From Capitella teleta (Eukaryota; Annelida; Polychaeta; Capitellidae), in contig KB307246.1 of NCBI GenBank assembly GCA_000328365.1, positions 91,359-155,358 of the forward strand: a DNA stretch of 64,000 bases, written 5' to 3'. The translations under genes were made by a program, and so were the position numbers. Shown piece after piece: positions 47,166 through 59,251 of the stretch. How positions within the stretch are numbered: position 1 is the first letter of the stretch; each line of letters begins with the position of its first letter. The notes beneath the pieces are model-generated. The model was given only the letters and a program-made list of their open reading frames with translations, was not told the DNA's origin and ran no database searches.

Positions 47166-48271
47166 AATTAAGTAGAGTATATCTGCGTCAGATAAAGTTT
47201 ACTCATAGCTGCTGAGTTATCCCAATTATCACTAAAGACAACTGACTGATTATTAACTAAGCTTCGTGCTGGGGTGGTTTCGCAAAATCTAATTACGACT
47301 TTGGCCATTAATGTTGGTGTGGAATTACAGAATAATCACGGACGTTTGGCGTCATGCGGGATATGCCTTAAATGGAATCTTCAACTATTTATAGATTTGC
47401 CCGTGAATTTCTTGCATGATTCCAATTTTAGAGATTTACAGGGTGATTCAAAAGTATATTTACAAGTAATGGGGTATTATCAACCTTGTGTAAATTGTTA
47501 CACAATGATATTTTCTCTAAAATCGCGCTATTTACCCCAATATAAATATCATTTATAGTTGCAGTAGGCTTTTATTAAATATATTAGGCCCTTTACTCGG
47601 GCATTTAATTGCAAATATACCAGAAACTCTGCATTAACGACATCGACTCAAAGCGCGCATTCGTCGTTCGGCTTGGAGCTTCAGAGGCCACAAATAAACA
47701 TGTGCACACAAAGGCGCCATCCCCAGATCCACCATTTCAAATCAAAACAAATATTTCCAATTAACTAACACTTATTATTAACAATTCTAGAAATTTTAAA
47801 CACGATGAAAAACCAAAACAAAACACGGCCACATGTTGTGCCTTAGCCTCGTCTCCCGGGATCATCATATCAGCATCATGATCATTACTACCATTAGTCT
47901 GCACCCGGATAAAAAAAGGATTTCCTTTTTTCTTTTATTATTATTTTTTTCCCCGTTTAATTCACATTGATGTATGTTGTTGTTAAATAAATGATTTCTT
48001 TCTCTCTCTATATCTTGTTATTATATAGTATTTTGTAAATTTGGACACATAATTTCATGAGCCAAAGGAGTTAATTACCTCACAGGGTCTATGCATTTCA
48101 ACGATGTTATTTTTATTTTGTGAACTGGCCTCTATATGCTCATAGGAATCAATAGTGGACACATTAATTGTTTTGGTAAGCAATTATGCATTGCATGCAT
48201 GCATGCATTATGTAGTAATATTTATTATAATGTAAACAATGTTTTGTCATGGTATTTTCCACTAAATTTGG
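47166..48271. other. Spacer between the inverted arms
   Basis: 1.1 kb, AT-rich, with a GCAT repeat near 48190 and T-rich tracts. No gene recognised. Confidence 0.6.
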
Positions 48272-49009
48272 GATTTTTTAATTCGCATAACTATAAGTGC
48301 CAATATGCAGGAGCATTATAATTAGGTTTATGGAGCATCCATCAGCTCCGTTACACTCGTTTTTACTCCGCCAAAGACTGCAGCAATTTGTTGCTGGCGT
48401 TGCTCTATTATTTTGTCATCGATTGGCTCAAGGTTATAACCCCAAACCTAATCTAACGAGTGGCTGAACACTGCATAATTTGGTTTGTGGATATTCATGG
48501 ATTGAACATCGATGGACACATTTCCAGCTGTTGGAACTCATTTACAAAGTAGCTGGTATGTAGAACGACACACGATAGTGATTCATTATTATGCCACACA
48601 TTGACATTCTACAGCTACGCACACTGTGATGCAATAACTGTGAAAGAGTAAGAGGGGTTTGCCGCCAAATAGGTCCGATGCAAACACCCGATAAGCGTTC
48701 ATAGAACAGTATACCTGGACAATCAAGGAAAGGTTCGTGTATTCAATATCCATTTCATGTATTGATAATTGTTTGCCGTTATTTTACATGGAAGATAATG
48801 AATGCACGGATCGCCCCTTATTAATATATGTGTCATCGTTCTAATGTATTTCAATTACACCTGATTTTTCCAGATCTATTATTAATTAGTAATTAACACC
48901 CAATTAGATCGATGATTCACGAGCGTGCCTTTATGCTCCCTGAGCATTTTGTTTGAGTGTGGCAATAGATACACGCCCTTCAAATGAAACCAAGTCTTGC
49001 CATATGTCC
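48272..49009 (-). repeat. Inverted duplication, right arm
   Basis: Complement of the left arm. Landmarks shared by both: GGAGCATTATAAT, CAGCAATTTGTTGCTGGCG, CTAATCTAACGAGTGGCTG and CAATCAAGGAAAGGTTCGTG. Confidence 0.85.
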
Positions 49010-50129
49010 CGAATATGGGAAGCCGAAGCCTCGAGAAGTAGATTTATGTTGAAGCTGAATACGGAGCCGATTATATACAGACGCAATTGCAGAAATACTG
49101 GTGCATATAACTTATACCTTCTTTGCATGAGCTAATAGGTTCAGCCAAATTAATAAAGCCCCATCAGGCGGCTCGCCACGGGATTGAATGTTCAAGTTCT
49201 ACCACATGCGTTGATGCACTATTTTTTAAAGCCAAGTTCAATAAAAGTTAGCATAGTGGAGCCAGAGATAATTAATGATAAACCCCTCAATCCTCGTTCT
49301 TTGATCGAAACATACATGCTTAGAATTATTAGAATGACTGTGTCATGTTAAACGCCGATAGCTTGGAATTTAAGGGGAATCTTTAACATAACGCACCAGC
49401 ATGCCGTGTTCTAGTTGAGTTGTTCTATTGGCAACGCCCCGACATTCAACTACATCTACCCCTTAAATCTGGCATCAATTATGACCGATCATGTGACCCA
49501 TTTAGGCACTTTAGTTACTCCTTTATATTCATGCATGCATGATATAACGTTGTGAATTTAGGCGTTGTGTGTTATAATTTTTACAGCTGTTAGTGCGTTA
49601 TGCATAATCGGAGCTTACTTGCGGACTGAATTCAAGGCATAAAATCGAAGCTGATTGTGAGAAACCCGACCATTCCAATTGTGTGTCTTGATTTGATCCG
49701 GGATTTGTGTCGTCGCATACACTTGGGGTGGATAAGGGCGTACACCCGAGAACTGTGCTACCTTTCCAGTTGATGCACCCGATGCAAAATAGCAAGCTTC
49801 ACGACATTGTAATCACGATGATATGAATGAAGAAGCGCAAACAATGGTTCTTGATTTCCAGTCATTTATATTATTTAGTTTCTGAAATAATTCCAAAATT
49901 CGTGAAATCTTTGGAGTGATCTCCAATGCACAAACACTCAATGGTCTGTTGCGCAACACAAAAATTGGACACACCCAAATAACGGACACGGTATTAAATG
50001 ATTAATATAGTAACAATCCGATTGAGGTGCACCGATCAATCATGTTGATGTCAGTAAGCCGCCCCAGATTTGACATGAAAATGCAATTGCACATCCTTTG
50101 CATCTCACACTCGGATTGCCAAAGCCCCG

Positions 50130-50168
<39 letters not shown>

Positions 50169-51540
50169 GAATAAAATAAAATAAAAAATAAAAAATATAT
50201 ATTTTCAAGTGAAAACCTAGAACGTCCGAAGATTTCATGCAATGAAATATGATATTAGTCACGGATACATCGCGGAGATTCGGCTTTACTCAATTTCAAA
50301 GCATTATTGACAATTTTGAGATCGCTACTCAAAATTATATGCATTTATAATTGTTTTAAATTCAAGTGGTCTTCGATTAACTTCTCGTATTCAGCAATTC
50401 ACGTGTCTGAGAATGTATATCATAATAATATGAAAAACGAAGATCAATAATCAGAAGCAGAGGACACTCGTGTCTATTTGTATTTTTTTTGCTTCAGCCA
50501 ATTGGGGTTTGTATTTGGAACGAATTACGATGGTGAACGTTTGCAAGTGTATAATTGTTAAAACCATCTAAATACGATGGCCGGACTCACAATAAATGAA
50601 TGATATAGGAGTTATAATTTGCCAAAAATGGCAAGGTGGGGTACTCCAGCACACTCTTCTGTATACGTGCTTCTCATTTACGACTAAACTACTTATACCA
50701 CACACTTGATTGGGTCGGAAATCACAAAGCATAAAAATTATAACTTTAACGCTATAATAGGTCAGCTGAGAATGAGGTAATATTGAATCGAACAATCGAC
50801 CACACATTGACACATAAATTGGCAAACATTCTCAATGATAATGTGTTTTATGTTTTTGTTTTTGTTTTTGTTTTTGTTTTTGTTTGTTTGTTTTTTGTTT
50901 GTTTTGTTTTTGTTTTTGTTTTTGTTTTTTTCATCTTACAACTCCCTTTGTTGTTTCCGGCTCGTTTTATTTGCTTTGTTCATTGCATTTGTTTACAGCT
51001 ATACCAATAAAATTGAAAATTAAAATAAAACTCAATTACATTGCATGGCACTTCAGTACAATATATGCTTTATTTAGCATTGCAATCATTAACAGGGAGT
51101 AGATAAAGTACTTTGGCCCACTCTACATATAGATATAATTATAGTAGACACTGTATATTCAATTGGAATAAGTCCTCTCGCATGCGAATTGACAATTGAT
51201 AAACAAGCTGCGTCACGAGAGTAAAATTAAAGAGAAACACAGTAGAAATGTGAGACGTCACACGGAACGCAAGCCTCGCCTGGTTTGCGGAGTGTTTATT
51301 CACGTTGCTAGGCGCTGAAGCTATATTTCCATAATTTATTGGTTATTTGTAAACTTCCAGATATAGAGTATTACATCGTATGCTCCAAATATATTTCCAA
51401 CTCGCAAAGTTAGATTGTGGTCAGAACTTAGACTTCGTTAAGTAATACGAACGCACGAAGATATAATTATACACATGACATGTATACATAAATCCAGAGT
51501 GGATAATCAGTCTCTCTTATCAAGGCTTGAAGCTCAGAAG
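49010..51540. other. Gene-free stretch with simple repeats
   Basis: It contains an opposed pair of CATAACGCAC words (49387 plus, 49593 minus), a poly-A of about 35 (50132-50166) followed by AAAAT units, and a (GTTTTT)n array (50850-50930). The array yields artificial Phe/Val frames. No gene supported. Confidence 0.55.
50850..50930 (+). repeat. (GTTTTT)n microsatellite
   Basis: About 13 hexamer-like units with some GTTT variants. Frames across it (VFVFVF) are not coding. Confidence 0.85.
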
Positions 51541-51546
51541 GGCTCA

Positions 51547-52773
51547 TTACAACTGATCCTGATACTTGGGAGGCTGTTCTTCGTCAGACGTTTCAGTTAC
51601 TTGCGTCTGCTGAGCTGCGGCTGTGCCTTCGGATTGGGTTTGCGGAGCAGCTGCGGATATCGTTGAAACTGGGAACTGCAGCTGCTGAGTGGCATTAGCC
51701 ACATATTGCACCTAAAGGAAAGCGTGACTTTTTGATACTCTCAACTGTGCTTTCCTCACCTGCATGCCTGGATCAGGATACTGTGGGGAGTCACCATAGC
51801 AACCGCAGTCAGTGCTGCAGTCCCCTGAGGCCCCACACAACACCCCACACATAACCGCTGACCAAATGGTCAAAGCAAGTTCAATGATGAAAAGGCAAGA
51901 CAAAACTCCATTCATAGCCACTCGTTTATCTCTCTGAAATATTTAGGTGCGGTTTGATTCGGCAGAATTCATGGAAAAAATTTTACCTGTGAAAATCTGC
52001 TATAGCGGTAGTCGTCAACACATCCAAGGATGCACAAAGCGGCTCCTGTAATAGCCGCTAGCATCGATACCAAGGCAAGTGAGATATGAGTAGAAATCTG
52101 GAAGTGTGGATCCAGGGTTCCATGTGGAATTTGGATTCATCGTGGTACTCACGTTACAATAATCTTTCCGTACTGAAGCCACGATGGCAATGGCACCAGT
52201 GATTATGAACTGTAACAATAAAACCATGAAAGCATAGAATTAACAGCGTATTCAGACTTACAAAGACTCCACCCCACATGCCATGTCCAACGATTCCTCC
52301 CCAAGCATCCACAACAATTGCTCCAATACCAAATCCGATGCAACACACTCCAACAATCAGGTGAAATATACCTATAATCATAGATTGCTTCGATGGGTAG
52401 GAAGTGTATATCTGCAAGAGCTCATGAGGAAAACATAAGAGCATTGCAAGTGACGAACTGGTCTCTGTTGATGCTGGATGGTCACTCCTTGCACCGCGTA
52501 GTACGGCTGAGTTGACGAAGACTGGACCATGATCACTTGGGGCTGTTGTTGTTGTCCAGTTTGGGGAGCTTGGCCAGTGTATCCCTGGTTGTCGGTTCCT
52601 ACATTTTGCATCACATACTGCGGCTGCTGCACTTGCATCATACCAGCAGGAGCAACCCGACAAGGATTCTGGCTGACCACCTGAGTTTGACCAGCGTATC
52701 CCTGATTGACGACTCCTTGTGGTTGAATAACATACTGGGGCTGCTGCCCTGGACCGACCTGCTGGACGTACAT
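51547..52773 (-). CDS. MS4A/CD20-like four-pass membrane protein, 6 coding exons
   Basis: Reading leftward: 52773-52459 (Gln/Pro/Gly-rich cytosolic N-terminus, with two repeats QQPQYVIQ...NQGYAGQ and QQPQYVMQ...NQGYTGQ), 52411-52262 (membrane 1, SMIIGIFHLIVGVCCIGFGI; then WGGIVGHGMWGGVF), 52209-52153 (membrane 2, FIITGAIAIVAS), 52097-51987 (membrane 3, ISLALVSMLAAITGAALCIL), 51933-51760 (membrane 4, GVLSCLFIIELALTIWSAVM; then a Cys-rich piece), 51711-51547 (cytosolic C-terminus ending PPKYQDQL). All introns are phase 0 with GT-AG ends, giving about 323 residues. A 5' acceptor (caatttcag) lies just before the ATG, so a non-coding first exon exists upstream. MS4A proteins act as membrane organisers and channel-like signalling partners. 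The PPKY end is a candidate WW-domain ligand. The exact MS4A subgroup is unknown. Confidence 0.75.
52412..52458 (-). other. Very short (47-bp) or alternative intron of the MS4A-like gene
   Basis: The frame changes between the cytosolic exon and membrane segment 1. Removing gttcgt...cttgcag (47 bp) joins them in phase 0. A second donor (GCG|gtgcaa) 36 bp further upstream would give an 83-bp intron, also phase 0. Retaining the sequence would end the protein before the first membrane segment. Confidence 0.5.
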
Positions 52774-52779
52774 GGCTGA

Positions 52780-55700
52780 AATTGAAGGGACACAATTAAT
52801 AACTATTGAGCTCAGGTTCATAGTTATTTTAATAATTTAACAATACTAGTACTTGATTGAATGAGTAATGAGTTGATTGTGTACATAATGGTGTATCTCG
52901 GCATTCTACTCACTGCGGGTGTTTACGATAGTGTTGTCTCAATTCTTCTACAGTGACGTCGTTATAACTTTGCCTATTCTATCGAGGAGTTCAAAGGTCC
53001 GACGTTGCCATGACGATACCGCGAGTAAGCCCAAATGGAACAGATAAGGCATATCACATATTATTGTGACGAAGTTCATAATAATCTGCAATCGTGCACT
53101 ATTTCAAGTAGCTACTCAATGATGGAAAGATGAAGCGGATGAAGCAGAAGTCACTAAGTATGTTGTATCAGCAATATAATTGAATGTAATGGGTTTGACT
53201 TAACCCGAAAACATTCGTGTGTACCCTTGTGTACTTATTCACCGATTCCAGAAAGAAATGTAACTTATAAATGCTGCAGGGTCAAGCACTTTTTAACAGT
53301 CTGGCTCAAAGATTTATATTTATTATCCTATAATCCCAGAGTGCTTAATATTCCTTCTGAAATAGTTTATGCAAGTTTACGGGCTGTAAGGCTGAGGTAA
53401 AACGGCTAAGTTTCATTCTGGTGTCCGTCCCTGAAATCTATACAAATTTAAAAGGTTAAATTATTGATTCTGCTCGTGTACTGATTTCCTGGCCCTCTGC
53501 CCACGTCAGGATTTTCAGCTGAATTACAAAATAACGGGTTTACGGATGCTTTCACGCATCAGTCGTAGCAGCACCTTAACGAATTGATTCACAATTTTAC
53601 TTCAACTTGCGCATAATTTGTTTGCATTCATTTTGATACTCGTTCAGCGTTAATTGGTTGAACTGGTGCAATTTCCAGTTCGGCAACTCACCAGAGTTAG
53701 AATTAAAACCGACATGTCCACGGCAGCATAACACATTGCACAGGGTCTGCCTGGTTGGAAAAAAAAGAGTGTGCCTTAACAGGAAGCACAGCAACCTACG
53801 GAGGTCACGTGGGCACATACGACTATAGGGAGAACCTTCACACCTACCCAGCCATCCACATCTGTAGTTGAAGAGACTACTACTGCCTCTGCCCACGAGA
53901 AGACACTCATGGCTGCAGGATATTGCGCCATTATGAGGTCTGCAATTCATCTACGCCATCAATAATATCGCATATAAGATAATGTACCTGACCTTTGACT
54001 TCACAAAATACCCCAAAGCCCCAATCTTCGCTTTCCAGGATTCAAATTTGAATGAAATACAGCTCAGTATTGCATGTAATAAACATAAAATAAATAACAC
54101 ACTGCATTTTTACGAAGGCATCATAATGATTAAGTTATAAAAGAATTATCGATGAAACAATTGATGTTTTTGTTGGGAGATGCCAACTATGTCCCATGTG
54201 ATTCAATTCCATTTGGCCATGTATTGATCAAGGGGCGGTTTCATTCTGATGATGTACAACTAGTGTTACCAGTCGATAAACGTTTGTTTAATTAAGTCCA
54301 TGCTTTATACACCGGGAGTGTTCCCGATTCCACGCAGAGTGACTACACAGTCTGTACCTTGAAATCATAATTATATCATGATTATTGAGTAGTAATGTTA
54401 GTTTATAATTTGCTTTGAAAGAGTGACCAATAACACTTAATAGTAAGATTGTTTTCGTGGTTGACTTATAATACATCATTGTACTAATTTGTATGAAACA
54501 ATCAATCAACGTCAAGAACCAACACTGATGGGGGTGATGAGGGTCGATGATCCATCAGATTTCCTTTGTTATTACCAATGATACTTTGTACTCTCCTGTA
54601 ATATAATGTAATTCAATGTTCATTTGCTTTCTTTTTTTGAGTTATCACCCAGCTACTATGTGGTTGCAATCCGCAGGTCATTTGTCCTATGTATGCTATC
54701 ACATGCATTGCGACAATGGAGCCTCTCTGTTTAGGTTTTAGGGTTTATTTCCGTAACACACATGCATTTATTATGTAATCATGCATTGGCTACAAAGTAA
54801 CAAAACACTTGTTAGGCGTGCGTGCTTCAAAGTTTTCACAGCCTGTTTGCTTGTGTCAGGCTCCTCCTCCGGCTCTGTCTCCAATCTCGCGTCTTCGCTC
54901 CGCCTTAAGCGATTACGTAACGCTTTGATGTGAGCGAGTTTTTGTCGCGGGTTGCGTTTTGATGACAGTTAAGAACATGGAAGAAAATGTTGTCTTTATG
55001 ATGTGCAGAAGAAACTGCACAGGCTTCTGAAGGCATGGGAGGGATGGAGTCCGCACTTCTTGTGATCGCTTTTATATTGCCTGGAGGAAATCACTCCGTC
55101 TTTTATTTAAACTAAAGCCACGCACACATTGTCACCTCATGCCACTTATTGTAAAATATTACCCTGTTGATGTTCAGTTGCACAGGCGCTTTTTATTTTA
55201 AAGTTTTATTTTAAAGCCTTATTTAGTTTTGACACTTGCACTCGCACTTGCCCAGAACTTGCACTTCGCAGAAGCGAATCAAACGTCTCACGGAGTTTGC
55301 ACGTTATCAGCACAAAATACGGCATTAATACTCACATGTTACATATTCACTACACTCTCGAGTTTGTTATGAGCCCAGTGCTGATCATCGCACTTATGCC
55401 TCAGCACTACACGATTTTATATTATTAAGAGACACCCATAATTCGCCAACTGAGCACCAGCACTTCTCCGATATTGTGGATTATATATGCACCATGTGAT
55501 TCGTGTAAGAGTGTCTATGAGTTTGGTTGGCTTTTGTTTTGTTTGTTTGATTTTTTTTTCTTCTCTCTGTCTTTTTTTTTTTTTTTTTTTCTGTTCATTT
55601 TATATCACTTGTGTGTATGAATAAAGATGCAATATAATGCATTATCTTCAAGTGAATGTTATACACAACCTTCTACGATATAATGTCTTGACTGAAAAAA

Positions 55701-56090
55701 GAAACAAGAAATCAGTCCAAGCCTAACGGATATATATATTTTTAGGGAGAAGGCCATAGTCTAGAGAAGACGAAATTTATGAACGAAGAAAAATATACAA
55801 ACAAGTTTAAAAAATGTTGCAAAAATTGCACAAATAATACAACGGGCGTCATTGTGCAGATGACTCCGTCAATTATCGCAGCTGGAATTCCAACAGTGCA
55901 TCTGCCATAACTTGTATCTATTGTAATTGTTAATACAATGGCTTATTTTAATAAAATTAATATAGTATACATGCTTGTAGCTTGTTGATATTGGGTCGGT
56001 TCAATTTATACACCAAAAAGAGGATACGTTGTGATTCAATTTGCTAAAGTTGATAAAACCGATTTATGTTATTGTATCAAGTTAGGAATT
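52780..56090. other. Upstream region of the MS4A-like gene and spacer
   Basis: No firm gene. Near 53244 there is a 17-base match (CCGATTCCAGAAAGAAA) to the end of the Harbinger-like element of 5194, so a decayed relative lies there. At 53923-53840 (minus) a small frame MAQYPAAMSVFSWAEAVVVS ends at a possible donor (GG|gtaggt), with an acceptor (tttccaaccag) near 53750. This could be a small two-exon gene, but no phase gives a convincing product. T-rich tracts at 55550-55590. Confidence 0.4.
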
Positions 56091-56096
56091 TAATGC

Positions 56097-57656
56097 TCAC
56101 GAATCCATTCTCACTGCGAATGCCCAGCCTTTGGATTTTTGGGGCATTTTCAATGTCCACTTGGACCATGAATCCGTCGGAAGAGAGTACTCCTCAATGA
56201 ATTCATGATTTAAATCTCCAAAAACTACAATATTTCCATTCAAAACAAGCGATGACCCATAATTATGACGGGACGGAGGGCGTTGAAGGGACGGCCACGT
56301 GTTGGTACGTGGATTGAATCGCATGCAACTTCTATTCCTTCCCCCAACAACGTACACGTGATCGTTGAAACACACAGCAGCGCCCCCTTTACATATATCT
56401 GGCATTGGAGATTGTTGACGCCATGATTGTTGCGTCAAATCAAATTCATGAACATCAGCAACCCATTCATCATTGCATCCACCAAGAACGAAGAGATTAT
56501 CTGAAACAATCGCCAAGTAAGCCAAGTACACCTCACAATGGAGGAAGGTGTTTCCACTGAAAACTCCTCATGTCCAAAGCATCCACTAAATTCAAGGGAC
56601 TGTCATCCCAGCCACCGACGACGTAGAGATAATGATTGTGATAAATCGACGAATGCCAACCTCTGGCAGTGGGCATTGGTGGCAGTGTGTTCCACTGACC
56701 ATTCTTTGCATCATACGAATAACATTCACGTTGATTAAAACCATTCTGAGATCGACCCCCAGATACAACGAACCCTCCAGGTGAAGCACAGGCGCTGTAA
56801 TACTTAATCTGAAATGATGGCTGCTGGAGGGGCTGCCATTGTAGAGTATTGAGGTCAGTGCATAACCACATTTCTCCATCTTCGTCACCCACAGCCAGTG
56901 ACGGTTGTTTGAGTAGATTTGCTGATCCGTATGACTGCATGAACTGTTGAATTAGTTTTTTGCCTCGTGTACTGAACTTGAGCTGCTTCTCTTCCAAGAC
57001 TGTGCTCCAAACGAAGTCTTTGTTGCATTTTGACAGACTGAAGTATTGCATCAAATCGTCAAATCGGTTTGTCCTTCCGTCAGCTGACCTCGTCCACTTC
57101 TGAATAAACAAGAAGTTCTCTTCTTGAGAAGCATTTGCTTCGAGTACTTCAATGAGGTCTATCTCTTGCAGAAGGTGCATTTCTTTAGTTTCCATGACTT
57201 CCTTCACGTGTGCCTGCAAATAGTTCCGAACATAAGCGACCAGTGTTTTCAGATCATAATACCGAGCGAGGTTGAGAATGGAAATACAGTTGACTGAGTC
57301 AGTGTGACTCTGTAGGAAATCTTCAACGTTCTTCTTCAGAGCGCCAAGTAGGAGCATTTCGCTGGCTGCCACCAGATCTTGTGCGTTGTGCTGGGTGATG
57401 TCTAGTTTCCTGAGTACAGGTAGTCAACTAATAGAACTCCAGTGCTTGCACTAATGTCTTTCAAGACAACTTCTTGGGAGCCTCTCTCAAGCATATTGGT
57501 CAGGAACATCCGGTGAAAGTAGTCGCACATTCCTGCCAAAATGACCTTATGACATGTTATGCGCTGCTTGCCAAAAATTAGAGTGATGTCCACGAATTCG
57601 TCTGCTTCCTTCATCTGGAGGAAAACGACAGAAAGGGAACTGATTGCTTGTGTCAT
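56097..57656 (-). pseudogene. Kelch-like (BTB-BACK-Kelch) gene with two frame breaks
   Basis: An acceptor (tctgtttacag) precedes ATG at 57656. BTB domain: FVDITLIFGKQRITCHKVIL ... YFHRMFLTNMLERGS (about residues 20-95). BACK domain: LDITQHNAQDLVAASEMLLL, ILNLARYYDL, EIDLIEVLEA (about 90-215). Kelch repeats follow, each with a GG pair: VVSGGRSQNG, LYVVGGWDDS, LFVLGGCNDE, VYVVGGRNRS and IVVFGDLNHE, ending MDS-stop. Total about 515 residues, normal for KLHL proteins, which bind Cullin-3 as substrate receptors for ubiquitin ligases. The frame breaks near 57405 (one base short after YLYSGN) and near 56538 (one base extra after KHLPPL). Both sit at short A or T runs, and the rest is well conserved. 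Sequencing indels or a very recent pseudogene are both possible. The upstream intron argues against a retrocopy. Confidence 0.75.
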
Positions 57657-57759
57657 GGCGGAGTCTGTAAACAGAACAAACACGATGTCAGCAACAATAA
57701 TAACAGTCATGAGATCATGCAACTAACATCTCTGACATATCATAACGCACTTCAGATCA

Positions 57760-58170
57760 ATCCCTGTGAACGCCACCAGTGAACCACTGAATCATGATGA
57801 CGCAAGCCATTTGAGAGATAAGTCACGGAAAGGAGGTGACTATGCTAGCCTAGCTAGGGTTGATGATAATGTTCAAGTGCATCTTGAGCCAAATATCCGA
57901 CGAAATGAGGTCGAGTTTGATCCAATACTACATTACTTACCCACGGGTTTGGTGGTAAGCTCCAAGCTTGTAATAACGAAGACACCAATCACTTTGTTTT
58001 TGCTTTAATTTACCTCAACAAGTATTCCAAGTGGTGAGAATATCCAAAATAATGATGTTCCAATAGCAAGCAATAGAGTGGAGTGTGTGAAGTGTAAAGT
58101 GTGTCTATCTTATTGTTCATGGAAAATATTTGTCTTATATACTAGAATCGTAGATGTACGGCAGTCTGCG
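57760..58170. other. Spacer between the Kelch-like gene and the Polinton-like relic
   Basis: It holds a lone 80-codon frame (57766-58008, plus) without recognisable features, and a CATAACGCAC word at 57741. Nothing else seen. Confidence 0.4.
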
Positions 58171-58173
58171 TTT

Positions 58174-58389
58174 CTAAAAGAAAGTGCAGTATATTGATGC
58201 CTTAAAAATATCAGATTCCATTTTTGCCAACCGTAATTTGTTCAGTATGCGATCTTGTTTTTGTTTTCTTGCAGCTGAACCTGCTTTGCCGGCTGCAACC
58301 TTCTTAGGAGGTTTTTGAGCAGTCACTCTCAGCATCGATGTGTTGTCCATCAGTGCATTGTTCGTCGTTGATACTTTGGTCTCATCCAT
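58174..58389 (-). CDS. Small basic protein of the Polinton-like relic
   Basis: 71 codons, with a Lys/Ala-rich middle (KKVAAGKAGSAARKQKQDR) and a Leu/Lys helix after it. Small basic, DNA-binding-like proteins next to the packaging ATPase are common in such elements. No exact family recognised. Part of the fossil. Confidence 0.35.
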   Translation of the reverse strand: MDETKVSTTNNALMDNTSMLRVTAQKPPKKVAAGKAGSAARKQKQDRILNKLRLAKMESDIFKASIYCTFF

Positions 58390-58778
58390 TGTCCATACTT
58401 AATGGTGTTTGGTCTCCAAATTGACAGTGTCTTATAGTTGCAAACATTGTGGTCAGCGGTGCTAAATATATACCAAATTGATGATAAAGTTTGCACGCTC
58501 CTGTACCAAGTGCAATACTGACAAATGGATCTGACTCGAGGTCATCAATAAGTGAAGCTGTTTTTCAGGAGGAATTGGAAAAATCGACCAACTAATGCAG
58601 CGTAAGCTTGTACACCAGCAGCACCGAGAGTTTTTGTCATACTTGCACCAAGGCGTGCCTCATAACGAGTTTAAAGACTTTCAATTTCAGCATCATCAAG
58701 TTTGTCTACTTAATCGAGAGTTAAAGTTCAACTTAATAATTTTGTTTGATCTCCACGAAGATCTGTGAGTACTAAATT

Positions 58779-59009
58779 TTACTTTTGAGTAAAAACCCAC
58801 ATGGATTGTTTATCGTGACGGCCTAAGAAAGCAAGATGAGAGAGCATACTCCTTTTCTTAGTTAATGCACTTTTGGCGGAGCAATCATCAATAATATACA
58901 GAATTTCTTCACCTTGGAAAATAGTACTAAATAATTTAAAATAATCCTGAAGTCTGTCTCCTGGATCTACCAGGTCAACTTCTGGATCTGACCAGACCCA
59001 AGAGCTCAA
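58779..59009 (-). CDS. Packaging-ATPase-like piece (FtsK/HerA, A32 type)
   Basis: It contains a Walker-B-like strand EILYIIDDCSA followed by HLAFLGRHDKQSMWVFTQ, the GRH...S.W..TQ pattern of A32-type genome-packaging ATPases of Polintons, virophages and large DNA viruses. The Walker-A half was not recognised. Part of the fossil. Confidence 0.55.
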   Translation of the reverse strand: MSSWVWSDPEVDLVDPGDRLQDYFKLFSTIFQGEEILYIIDDCSAKSALTKKRSMLSHLAFLGRHDKQSMWVFTQK

Positions 59010-59251
59010 GAGTAGGACGAAAAGTAGGACATAAAATTATGATATGATCAATCACTGGCATTCTCAATTTTACGACCATTGCAGTGCATCTCCGGATCAT
59101 CAGTAGTCTTCATATCAAGCCATAGTGAATATTTGTTAGTGAGAAATTATGCTAGAGTCACACCATTGTTCGCCAAGTCTCTCTGCATAGACGTTGTTGC
59201 CGCGTGTTGTTTGCTTCTCGGCATTTTGGGCAGATACTTCATGGCCTCTTC

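Noticed and set aside
50783-51102. Plus-strand frames rich in Phe/Val
   Set aside because: Produced by the (GTTTTT)n array.
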